Shown here one piece after another: positions 10,628 to 18,166 of a stretch of 64,000 bases of DNA. The stretch covers positions 124,001 through 188,000 of the forward strand of contig NZ_JAVFJJ010000003.1 of NCBI RefSeq assembly GCF_030908245.1, read 5' to 3'. Origin of the DNA: Sinomonas sp. ASV322. GTDB taxonomy: Bacteria; Actinomycetota; Actinomycetes; Actinomycetales; Micrococcaceae. Under the pieces are notes generated by a model. That model had not been told where the DNA came from. It searched no databases and saw nothing but the letters and a program-made list of their open reading frames with translations. How positions within the stretch are numbered: the stretch's first letter is position 1; every line of letters begins with the position of its first letter. Made by a program: the position numbers and the translations under genes.

Positions 10628-10662
10628 ACCTCTATTTTCGAAAGTATGTTCGATTAAGTCAA
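10627..10662 (-). promoter_or_regulatory. LexA (SOS) box within the imuA promoter
   Basis: The palindrome TCGAAAGTATGTTCGA at 10638-10653 matches the Gram-positive/actinobacterial LexA consensus (CGAAC-N4-GTTCG) with one changed base. On the minus strand it lies in the 17-bp spacer between TTGACT (10657-10662) and GAAAAT (10634-10639). This arrangement would let LexA occlude RNA polymerase. The -10 ends six bases before the imuA ATG. Confidence 0.85.
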
Positions 10663-10754
10663 CCTGCTGAAGTGTCGGTTCGGAGAAATCATCGTGCTAC
10701 GCGAGGCTTCGCGCGAGACGCCCCGCAACGGCCCCAGCGGATAGAGTTGGGGGC

Positions 10755-12140
10755 GTGAAATACGCCAACTCCGTCGTCGAGCTCATCGGGCACACGCCGC
10801 TGGTCAAGCTGCAGAAGGTGACTGAGGGCATCAAGGCGACGGTCCTCGTCAAGCTCGAGTACCTCAACCCCGGCGGCTCCATCAAAGACCGCATTGCCCT
10901 CAAGATGATCGAGGAGGCGGAGCGCTCCGGCCAGCTCGAGCCCGGCGGGACGATCGTCGAGCCGACGAGCGGCAACACGGGCGTTGGCCTGGCCCTCGTC
11001 GGCCAGCAGAAGGGCTACAAGTGCATCTTCGTCGTGCCGGACAAGGTCGGCGAGGAGAAGCGCGCGGTGCTCGAGGCCTACGGCGCCGAGGTCGTCGTGA
11101 CCCCGACGGCGGTCCCGCCCGAGTCGCCCCAGTCCTACTACGGCGTCTCCGACCGGCTCGTCCGCGAGATCGCGGGCGCGTTCAAGCCGGACCAGTTCTC
11201 CAACCCCGGCGCCCCCGCGAGCCACTACGAGACCACGGGGCCCGAGATCTGGGCCGACACGGACGGCAAGATCACCCACGTCGTCATCGGCGCGGGCACG
11301 GGCGGCACGATCACCGGAACGGGCCGCTACCTCAAGGACGTCTCGAAGGAGCGGCCCGAGTCCGACGGCGGCCAGGTCAAGGTCATCGGCGCCGATCCCG
11401 AGGGATCGGTGTACTCGGGCGGCAGCGGCCGGCCGTACTTCGTCGAGGGCGTCGGCGAGGACATGTGGCCCGCGAACTACGACAAGGCCGTCCCCGACGA
11501 TGTCCTCGCCGTGAGCGACGCCGACTCGTTCGCCATGACCCGCCGCCTTGCGCGCGAGGAGGGCCTCCTCGTGGGCGGGTCGTCGGGCATGGCCGTCGTT
11601 GCGGCCCTGCGTGTGGCGCGGGACCTGCCCGAGTCCGCGGTCGTCGTCGTCATCCTCCCGGACAGCGGGCGGGGCTACCTCGCCAAGATCTTCAACGACG
11701 ACTGGATGCGCTCGTACGGCTTCCTGCCCGGCGAGTCCGAGGCGACGATTGGGGACATCCTGCGCGGCAAGGACGGCAAGCTCCCGGACCTCGTCCATAC
11801 GCATCCCAACGAGACGGTGCGCGACGTCATCGACATCATGACCGAGTACGGCGTGAGCCACCTCCCGATCCTCTCGAACGAGCCGCCGGTCGTCATGGGC
11901 GAGGTGCTCGGCGCCGTCGACGAGCGCACCCTCTCGGCGAAGCTCTTCAGCGGCGAGGCCAAGCTCACCGACAAGATCTCGCAGCACATGGGCCCGAGGC
12001 TGCCCGTCATCGGCTCGCTCGAGAGCCAGGCGACTGCGCGCAAGATGCTCTCCCACGAGGATGCCCTCATGGTGACGTTCGTCGGCGCGCCGATCGGCAT
12101 CGTCACGCGCCACGATCTCCTGGCCAGTCTGAACAAGTAG
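10755..12140 (+). CDS. cbs: cystathionine beta-synthase
   Basis: This 461-residue enzyme condenses serine (or O-acetylserine) with homocysteine to cystathionine, using PLP. The N-terminal domain carries LNPGGSIKDRIALKMI with the PLP lysine near residue 44, PTSGNTGVGLALV near 75 and GAGTGGTITGTGRYLK near 180. A pair of CBS regulatory modules follows at about 330-460 (TVRDVIDIMTEYGVSHLPI and the second copy near the end). That C-terminal pair separates it from plain cysteine synthase. The GTG start at 10755 follows GGGGG. It lies 11 bp upstream of metB, forming a transsulfuration operon. Confidence 0.93.
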   Translation: MKYANSVVELIGHTPLVKLQKVTEGIKATVLVKLEYLNPGGSIKDRIALKMIEEAERSGQLEPGGTIVEPTSGNTGVGLALVGQQKGYKCIFVVPDKVGEEKRAVLEAYGAEVVVTPTAVPPESPQSYYGVSDRLVREIAGAFKPDQFSNPGAPASHYETTGPEIWADTDGKITHVVIGAGTGGTITGTGRYLKDVSKERPESDGGQVKVIGADPEGSVYSGGSGRPYFVEGVGEDMWPANYDKAVPDDVLAVSDADSFAMTRRLAREEGLLVGGSSGMAVVAALRVARDLPESAVVVVILPDSGRGYLAKIFNDDWMRSYGFLPGESEATIGDILRGKDGKLPDLVHTHPNETVRDVIDIMTEYGVSHLPILSNEPPVVMGEVLGAVDERTLSAKLFSGEAKLTDKISQHMGPRLPVIGSLESQATARKMLSHEDALMVTFVGAPIGIVTRHDLLASLNK

Positions 12141-12151
12141 AGGAGCGCAGC

Positions 12152-13321
12152 ATGAGCGAGAACAGCGCGGAAACGCACAGCACAGGCTTCAACACCCGCG
12201 CCGTCCACGCGGGCCAGGCGTTCGAGCCCCGCACGGGAGCGGTCGTCCCGCCCCTGCACTTCAGCTCGACCTACGCCCAGGACGGCATCGGCGGCCTGCG
12301 CTCGGGCTACGAGTACGGCCGTGGCGGCAACCCGACCCGCGACGCCCTCCAGGAGCAGCTCGCCGCCCTCGAAGGCGGCCGCCACGCGTTCTCGTTCGGC
12401 TCGGGCCTCGCGGCCGAGGACGGGCTCATCCGGGCCCTGTGCTCGCCCGGGGACCGGATCGTGCTCGGCAACGACGCGTACGGCGGCACCTACCGCCTCA
12501 TCAACCGGGTGCTCGGCGGCTGGGGGATCAAGAACAAGCCCGTCGACATGTCCGCGCTCGACGGCGTGCGCGCGGCCGTTGCGCAGGGCGCCCGGCTCGT
12601 GTGGGTCGAGACGCCGTCCAATCCGATGATGAAGATCACGGATATCGCCGCGCTCGCCGAGATCGCGCACGACGGCGGGGCCCTCCTCGTCGTCGACAAC
12701 ACCTTCGCGTCGCCCTACCTCCAGAACCCGCTCGCCTTGGGTGCGGACATCGTCGTGCACTCGACGACGAAGTACATCGGCGGGCATTCCGACGTCGTCG
12801 GGGGCGCCGTCGTCGTGAACGACGACGAGCTCGCCGAGAAGATCGGCTTCGTCCAGTTCGCGGTAGGTGCCGTGTCCGGACCCATGGACGCGTTCCTCAC
12901 GACGCGCGGGCTCAAGACCCTCGGCGTGCGCATGGAGCGCCACTCGGACAACGCGCAGAGGATCGCCGAGTGGCTCGTGGGCCGCCCCGGCGTCGAGAAG
13001 GTGCTCTACCCGGGCCTTCCGGACCACCCCGGGCACGAGCTCGCGGCCAGGCAGATGCGGCGCTTCGGCGGCATGATCTCGGTTCAGTTCTCGGGCGGCG
13101 AATCCGCGGCGCGCAAGGTCGCGGAGTCCACGACCCTGTTCACGCTCGCGGAGTCGCTCGGCGGGATCGAGTCCCTCATGAACTACCCGTCGGAGATGAC
13201 GCACGCGTCGGTGAAGGGGACCGAGCTCGCCGTCCCAGAGAACCTCGTCCGCCTCTCCGTGGGCATCGAGGACGCGGACGATCTCATCACCGACCTCGAC
13301 GAGGCCATCAGCCGACTCTGA
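12152..13321 (+). CDS. metB: cystathionine gamma-synthase / gamma-lyase family enzyme
   Basis: This 389-residue PLP enzyme belongs to the Cys/Met metabolism family. The conserved start is NTRAVHAGQ, followed by YEYGRGGNPTRDALQEQLA; the PLP lysine sits in VVHSTTKYIGGHSD near residue 207, and ESLGGIESLMNYPSEMTHAS is near the C-terminus. Family members either make cystathionine from an O-acyl-homoserine (MetB) or split it (MetC/CGL), and sequence inspection alone does not settle which. Coupling to cbs suggests a role in reverse transsulfuration, so gamma-lyase activity is plausible. The ATG follows GAGGAG. Confidence 0.88.
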   Translation: MSENSAETHSTGFNTRAVHAGQAFEPRTGAVVPPLHFSSTYAQDGIGGLRSGYEYGRGGNPTRDALQEQLAALEGGRHAFSFGSGLAAEDGLIRALCSPGDRIVLGNDAYGGTYRLINRVLGGWGIKNKPVDMSALDGVRAAVAQGARLVWVETPSNPMMKITDIAALAEIAHDGGALLVVDNTFASPYLQNPLALGADIVVHSTTKYIGGHSDVVGGAVVVNDDELAEKIGFVQFAVGAVSGPMDAFLTTRGLKTLGVRMERHSDNAQRIAEWLVGRPGVEKVLYPGLPDHPGHELAARQMRRFGGMISVQFSGGESAARKVAESTTLFTLAESLGGIESLMNYPSEMTHASVKGTELAVPENLVRLSVGIEDADDLITDLDEAISRL

Positions 13322-13410
13322 CGCTTCCACCACCGCCCGAGTTTTCCCCTCCCACCCGCCCCGAGTTTCCCCCTCCCACCGCCCGAACCAACCTGAGAGG
13401 ACCCCGAACG

Positions 13411-14349
13411 ATGCCGTCGTCGCCCTCGACCGCTTCCGCCTGGACCAAGGCGCCCTGGTTCAAGCCCGCCGCGATCGCCGTCGGCGCGATCATCGTGCTG
13501 GGGCTGCTCGTGCTGCTGGCCCGATGGCTGCGCAGCACCGAGGCGATCGCGCAGTTCATCGCGACCTATCCCGGCCACGCGTCGCTCCCGTCGGACGCGC
13601 CGACCGGCCTCCCGGCGTGGCTCAACTGGCAGCACTTCTTCAACATGTTCTTCGTCGTGCTCATCGTGCGCTCGGGACTGCAGGTCCGGTTCACGACGCG
13701 GCCGCAGGGCTACTGGAAGCGCAACAACAAGGGCCTCATCAAGACCAAGGGCCAGCCCAAGAAGATCAGCCTCGACCTGTGGCTCCACCTCACGCTCGAC
13801 GCCCTCTGGGTGCTCAATGGGCTCATCTACGTGATCCTGCTGTTCTCCACGGGGCAGTGGAAGCGGATCGTCCCGACGGGCTGGGACGTGTTCCCGCATG
13901 CGGTCTCGGTGGTCATCCAGTACGCCTCGCTCGACTGGCCGCTCGAGAACGGCTGGGTCAACTACAACGCCCTCCAGCTGCTCGCGTACTTCGTGACCGT
14001 GTTCATCGCGGCCCCGCTCATGATCCTCACGGGTCTCCGCACGTCCGGCGCCTGGCCGGCCAAGGCCCCGCGCCTCAACAAGGTGTACCCGATCGAGGCG
14101 GCCCGGGCGCTGCACTTCCCGATCGCGATCTACTTTGTCGCGTTCGTCGTCGTGCACGTCTTCCTCGTGCTCACCACGGGTGCGCTGCGGAACCTCAACC
14201 ACATGTTCGCCTCGAACGACGGCGAGGGCTGGTGGGGCTTCGGACTCTTCGCGGCCGCGATCGTCGTCATCGTCGCGGCGTGGTTCCTCGCGCGGCCGCT
14301 CTTCCTACGGCCGGTCGCGTCGCTTATGGGATCCGTGACCCGGAACTGA
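13411..14349 (+). CDS. cytochrome b/b6 domain membrane protein
   Basis: The 312-residue protein has a membrane segment near residues 20-42 and about four more helices between 60 and 300. Histidines suited to b-haem binding sit inside helices: NWQHFFNMFF, DLWLHLTLDALW and, in the third, RALHFPIAIYFVAFVVVHVF. This layout is that of the di-haem cytochrome b561/hydrogenase b-type subunit family, which passes electrons between quinone and a partner. No partner oxidoreductase is next to it, so its redox partner is unknown. The ATG follows GAGAGG with longer than usual spacing. It overlaps the convergent downstream gene by 26 bp. Confidence 0.75.
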   Translation: MPSSPSTASAWTKAPWFKPAAIAVGAIIVLGLLVLLARWLRSTEAIAQFIATYPGHASLPSDAPTGLPAWLNWQHFFNMFFVVLIVRSGLQVRFTTRPQGYWKRNNKGLIKTKGQPKKISLDLWLHLTLDALWVLNGLIYVILLFSTGQWKRIVPTGWDVFPHAVSVVIQYASLDWPLENGWVNYNALQLLAYFVTVFIAAPLMILTGLRTSGAWPAKAPRLNKVYPIEAARALHFPIAIYFVAFVVVHVFLVLTTGALRNLNHMFASNDGEGWWGFGLFAAAIVVIVAAWFLARPLFLRPVASLMGSVTRN

Positions 14350-14725
14350 TCCCGGCCCGCTCGTAGCCGCGCAGCTGCTCCGAGGTGATGTACCAGTCCC
14401 CGGCCACCTCGGTGCAGGTGAGCGCGGCGTCTCCCGCGAGGTCGAGCAGGGTGCCGTCCGTCGTGACGCCCGAGACGGACCAGTCGAGGATGATCTCGCC
14501 GCAGCCGCCCATCTCGGTGATGCTCCTGAAGGAGATCCCGATCGGGAGGCCGAGCCGTGCCCGGTCGACTGCCGCGTCGTCGGGCGTCGCCTCGAAGCGG
14601 ACCTTGCCGACGACGAGCACGAGCACTGCCGTCGGGACGTAGAGCGAGCGCAGCGCCCTGGCGTCCCCTTGGGCGAGGGCGTGTTCGAGCGCCGTACACA
14701 GGCCTTCGAGTGATCGTCCGGCCAT
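14324..14725 (-). CDS. SnoaL/ketosteroid-isomerase-like small protein
   Basis: From the ATG at 14725 the product is 133 residues. It begins with a helical region (LEGLCTALEHALAQGDARALRSLY), followed by strands ending in CTEVAGDWYITSEQLRGYERA. This order fits the NTF2-like fold (DUF4440/SnoaL group), whose members range from enzymes to structural subunits; the function here is not known. Upstream in-frame codons give a basic Arg/Gly-rich stretch that does not look like protein. Its stop lies inside the end of the cytochrome b gene on the other strand. Confidence 0.6.
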   Translation of the reverse strand: MAGRSLEGLCTALEHALAQGDARALRSLYVPTAVLVLVVGKVRFEATPDDAAVDRARLGLPIGISFRSITEMGGCGEIILDWSVSGVTTDGTLLDLAGDAALTCTEVAGDWYITSEQLRGYERAGISSGSRIP

Positions 14726-14898
14726 GGCCAAATCCTTCCCGCTTGAGGCGCGCTTTGCGCCTCCTGCCAAGGGAGAGCCGCCTGCCCCGCGACTATGACG
14801 CGAAACCCGCCGCCTCCCAACGATTGGCCAGATCCCACCCAACCCGTGGCCACGCCCACGCACCCGTGGCCGCCTCCGCGGTGTGCAAGCATGGTCAC

Positions 14899-16458
14899 AT
14901 GCCGCAGCGCGCGCCGCTCTTTCCCGCCCCCGAGCACCGTCTCGGGCTCGCGCAGCTCGGAATGCTCGACCGCCGTCGTACGCTCTGGGGGCTCGCCCTC
15001 GCGGTTGTCCTGCCGAGCGCCGTCGAGGCGATTGTCGTCGCGAGCGGGTACCACAACGTCGCGATGACGATGCTCGTCCAGCTCGCCGCCGCGGTTGCGG
15101 TCGCCGTTGTCGGCGGGCTGTGGCCCGCGGCGTTCGCGGCGGTCGTCGGCGCCGTCCTTCTCAACTACTTCTCGGTCGATCCGATCGGGAGCTTCCACAT
15201 CGCGGACCCTCAGGTCGTCGGCGAGCTCGCGATCTTCCTCGCGGTCGCGTGTGCCGTCGGGGTCGCGGTCGGCGCCGCGACCCGCCGCTACGAGCAGGCG
15301 ACGCGCGCCCAGTCCGACGCGCGCGCGATGGCCGAGCTCGCGCGGGGGATGCTCGGATCGGGTGGGAGCCTCGAGGACTTCCTCGAGCGCGTGCGCGCTG
15401 CGCTCGGCCTGCGCGCCGTGACGCTCCTCGACCGCCGTGAGCCTGGCACGCCCCTCGAGGTCGGCCCCGGGTGGGAGGTCGTCGCGAGCGCCGGCAAGGC
15501 GCCGCCGGTGACGCTGCCGGCCGCCGACGACGTCGTCGTCGCCGACGAGGACTACACCCTTCTCGCGGGCGGCCGCGCCCTCGAACCGGCCGAGCGCCGC
15601 ATGATGGAGGCGTTCGGCGCCTACCTCGTCGCGATCCGCCAGGGCCGCCAGCTCGCCTCGAGCCGCGAGGCCAACCGTCGCCTTGAGGAGGGGAACAAGA
15701 TTCGCACATCGATCCTCCGAGCCGTCTCCCACGACCTGCGGACCCCGCTTTCCGGGATCAAGCTGAGCGTGAGCAGCCTGCGCCAGCCGGGCGTCGACTT
15801 CGCGCCCGAGGACCGGGCCGAGCTCCTGGCCACGATCGAGGACTACACGGACAGGCTCTCCGTGCTCGTCGGGAATCTGCTCGACATGTCGCGCATCTCG
15901 GCGGACAGCGTCACCCCGCTCCTGAGGCCCGTGCGCTGGCGCGAGGGCATCCCGTCATGGCCCGGGGACGTCGCGGCCCGCATCGAGGACCGCGTTGCCG
16001 ACGGCGGCCCCACGGTCGTCGCCGACCCGGTGCTTCTCGAGCGCATCGTCGCGAACCTTGTCGAGAACGCCGTCAAACATGCGCCCGACTCGCCCATCGA
16101 GCTCGAAGCCGGGTTCGGCGAGCCGGGCCCCGATGGCGGCGGCACGGGCGAACTGAGGGTCATCGACCACGGAGCCGGCATCCCGCCCGAGCAGCTTTTC
16201 GCGGTCTTCAGCCCGTTCCAGCGCGTGAGCGATTCGGGCGGGCAGGCGAGCGGCATCGGGCTCGGGCTCGCCGTCGCGAAGGGTTTTGCCGAGGCGATGG
16301 GCGGGGGAATCGTTGCCCAGCGGACGCCCGGCGGGGGGCTCACGATGCGGGTCGTGCTTCCGCTCGCGGAGCACGACGGCGGCTCCCTCCTCGGCGGCCC
16401 GGTGCGCGAGAGCGCGGACGACGGCGGCGCCCCCGCTCCGGCGGGAAGCGCGCCGTGA
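14899..16458 (+). CDS. sensor histidine kinase (KdpD C-terminal-like, DUF4118)
   Basis: This 519-residue kinase has four closely packed TM helices near residues 28-125 (the KdpD/DUF4118 arrangement). A GAF-like region follows, then the DHp helix with AVSHDLRTPLSGIK near 278 and an HATPase domain (ANLVENAVKHAP, DHGAGIPPEQLF, SGIGLGLAVAKGF). It lacks the roughly 400-residue cytoplasmic KdpD/Usp sensor region of true KdpD, and no kdpFABC potassium-pump genes are nearby. The ATG at 14899 has no clear ribosome site; a GTG six codons upstream is an alternative. The stop overlaps the response regulator start in GTGA. Confidence 0.88.
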   Translation: MPQRAPLFPAPEHRLGLAQLGMLDRRRTLWGLALAVVLPSAVEAIVVASGYHNVAMTMLVQLAAAVAVAVVGGLWPAAFAAVVGAVLLNYFSVDPIGSFHIADPQVVGELAIFLAVACAVGVAVGAATRRYEQATRAQSDARAMAELARGMLGSGGSLEDFLERVRAALGLRAVTLLDRREPGTPLEVGPGWEVVASAGKAPPVTLPAADDVVVADEDYTLLAGGRALEPAERRMMEAFGAYLVAIRQGRQLASSREANRRLEEGNKIRTSILRAVSHDLRTPLSGIKLSVSSLRQPGVDFAPEDRAELLATIEDYTDRLSVLVGNLLDMSRISADSVTPLLRPVRWREGIPSWPGDVAARIEDRVADGGPTVVADPVLLERIVANLVENAVKHAPDSPIELEAGFGEPGPDGGGTGELRVIDHGAGIPPEQLFAVFSPFQRVSDSGGQASGIGLGLAVAKGFAEAMGGGIVAQRTPGGGLTMRVVLPLAEHDGGSLLGGPVRESADDGGAPAPAGSAP

Positions 16459-17129
16459 CGCGCGTGCTCGTCGTCGAGGACGAGGCCCAGATCGCGCGCG
16501 CCCTCCAGATCAACCTGCGCGTGCACGGCTACGAGGCCGTGACGGCACCCTCGGGCGAGGCGGCCCTCGCGGCGGCGGCGGAGACGCCCGCGGACATCGT
16601 CGTCCTCGATCTTGGACTCCCCGGCATGGACGGCGTCGAGGTCATCCGCCGGCTGAGAGAGTGGTCGTCGGTCCCGATCATCGTGCTCTCGGCCCGGCAC
16701 GGCGCCGAGGACAAGGTCGAGGCCCTCGACGCGGGCGCGGACGACTATGTGACGAAGCCGTTCGGGCTCGAGGAGCTCATGGCCCGCCTCCGCGCGGCGG
16801 CGCGGCGCGGCACGACGAGGCCCGAGGCGCCGCGCGTCCAGACGCGCGACTTCGCCGTCGATCTCGCGGCCCGCCGCGCGTCCCGGGACGGGAAGGACGT
16901 GCGCCTCACGCCCACGGAATGGAGCATCCTCGCGGTGCTCGTCCGCCAGCCGGGCACCCTCGTGACGCAGCGCGAGCTCCTCATGCAGGTCTGGGGTCCC
17001 GCGTATGCGAAGGAGAGCCAGTACCTGCGCGTGTACATGGCGCAGCTGCGCCGCAAGCTCGAGCGGGATCCGTCGAATCCGCGCCACCTCAAGACCGAGG
17101 CGGGGATCGGGTATCGCTTCGATCCGTGA
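16455..17129 (+). CDS. OmpR/KdpE-family response regulator
   Basis: The 224-residue protein has a receiver domain (VLVVEDEAQIARALQINL) with the phospho-acceptor in VVLDLGLPG near residue 52 and the conserved lysine in VTKPFG near 101. A winged-helix DNA-binding domain follows from about 125 (VRLTPTEWSILAVLVRQPG and YLRVYMAQLRRKLE). It is the partner of the preceding kinase, with which it shares a 4-bp overlap. The closest known relative by architecture is KdpE. Targets cannot be named from this window. Confidence 0.9.
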   Translation: MTRVLVVEDEAQIARALQINLRVHGYEAVTAPSGEAALAAAAETPADIVVLDLGLPGMDGVEVIRRLREWSSVPIIVLSARHGAEDKVEALDAGADDYVTKPFGLEELMARLRAAARRGTTRPEAPRVQTRDFAVDLAARRASRDGKDVRLTPTEWSILAVLVRQPGTLVTQRELLMQVWGPAYAKESQYLRVYMAQLRRKLERDPSNPRHLKTEAGIGYRFDP

Positions 17130-17211
17130 CCGGGCGCTCAAGCCTGCGTGCGCCGCGGACAGGGATCCCGTGTGGTCCCGCGTGAACCCGTCGGGGGCTA
17201 GGCTGTGCTCC

Positions 17212-17859
17212 ATGAAGACCGCCCGCATCGTCGCCGTCTGCCGCGTCCAGCAGCTTCTGCCCGACTCCGGGAACGTGGGGGTCACGGCGATCGACAAGCG
17301 CCCGGTCGACGGGCCCGTGCGCGTGCGGCGGCTGGGCATCCACGGCGACGTGCAGGCGGACCGGGCGAACCACGGCGGCGAGAACAAGGCCGTCTACGCG
17401 TATTCGGAGGACGACGCCGCGCTGTGGGCTCGCGAGCTCGGGCGCGAGATCCCGCCGGGCTACTTCGGCGAGAACCTTCGTGTCGACGGGATCACGGCGA
17501 GCCGCGCCGTCATCGGGGAACGCTGGCGGTTCGCGGGCGGGACCCTTCTCGAGGTGACCATGCCGCGCGTTCCGTGCGCGACGTTCGCGCGCCGCGTCGG
17601 CGAGGACGGCTGGGTCAAGCGGTTCATGGCTTCGGGCCTGAGCGGCGCCTATCTCCGCGTGATCACGCCGGGCGACATCGAGGCCGGCGAGCAATTCGTC
17701 GTCGAGCATGTCCCCGACCACGGCGTCCGCGTGGGGAAGTGGCTCTCCGATCCGACGCCCGAGATGGCCGAGGCTCTCCTCGATGCCGAATCCGAGGGGA
17801 CGCTTCGGATCGCGTCCGAGCTGCGCCCTTACATCGAGCGCGTTCTGGGCCGCGTCTAG
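17212..17859 (+). CDS. MOSC domain-containing protein (YiiM-like)
   Basis: The 215-residue protein consists of a single MOSC domain, the sulfur-carrier domain also found at the C-terminus of molybdenum cofactor sulfurases. Visible markers are GDVQADRANHGGENKAVYAY, GYFGENLRVDGI and the conserved cysteine in PRVPCATFARR near residue 122. YiiM-type members take part in reduction of N-hydroxylated compounds with molybdenum enzymes; whether this one does is inference. The ATG at 17212 is the first sensible start; no strong ribosome site is seen. A hairpin follows. Confidence 0.85.
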   Translation: MKTARIVAVCRVQQLLPDSGNVGVTAIDKRPVDGPVRVRRLGIHGDVQADRANHGGENKAVYAYSEDDAALWARELGREIPPGYFGENLRVDGITASRAVIGERWRFAGGTLLEVTMPRVPCATFARRVGEDGWVKRFMASGLSGAYLRVITPGDIEAGEQFVVEHVPDHGVRVGKWLSDPTPEMAEALLDAESEGTLRIASELRPYIERVLGRV

Positions 17860-17891
17860 CGTCTGTGCCCAAGCTCACGGCGCGACAGACG

Positions 17892-17914
17892 ACGACGGCG
17901 AGCGGCGCCGTCGT
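17892..17914 (+). terminator. hairpin terminator after the MOSC gene
   Basis: ACGACGGCG and CGCCGTCGT form a 9-bp perfect stem with a 5-nt loop, 32 bp after the stop. It ends just before a TACGAT hexamer that may be the -10 of the helicase gene. Confidence 0.5.
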
Positions 17915-18166
17915 GCGTCCTGTACGATAGTTGCATCCCCCACTGTGCCGGTATTCCCTCTCTCTGCCCAATTCTTGAGGCAGGGAAGCACGTGTAGGGG
18001 CCCGCAGGGGCGGGCAGTTTCATAGGGGAGTCCGGCTGAAGAAAACGCTGAGTGTGCGCATGCGGCGCCGAGCGCAGCGAGAAGTCCTGCCACGGGATTG
18101 AGAGAGCGCCGGGCTTCGGTATTGACCGACGAGCCACCCGAGGCTCCCCAACCCGAGGACACACCT
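17915..18166 (+). promoter_or_regulatory. probable promoter and long structured leader of the RNA helicase gene
   Basis: TGTACGAT at 17921-17928 is the best -10, with no good -35. If it is used, the leader is about 230 nt. Two hairpins are visible: TCTCTGCC/GGCAGGGA at 17961-17986 (8 bp, one G-U pair, 10-nt loop) and GCCCGC/GCGGGC at 18000-18015 (6 bp, 4-nt loop) followed by AGTTTCAT. No open frame of note occupies the stretch. Long leaders on DEAD-box helicase genes are often regulatory, for example in the cold; that role here is inference. Confidence 0.45.

Noticed and set aside
10755-12140. Plain cysteine synthase (CysK)
   Set aside because: The C-terminal pair of CBS modules and the coupling to metB favour cystathionine beta-synthase.
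14899-17129. Complete Kdp potassium system
   Set aside because: The kinase lacks the N-terminal KdpD domain and no kdpF, kdpA, kdpB or kdpC gene lies in the window.
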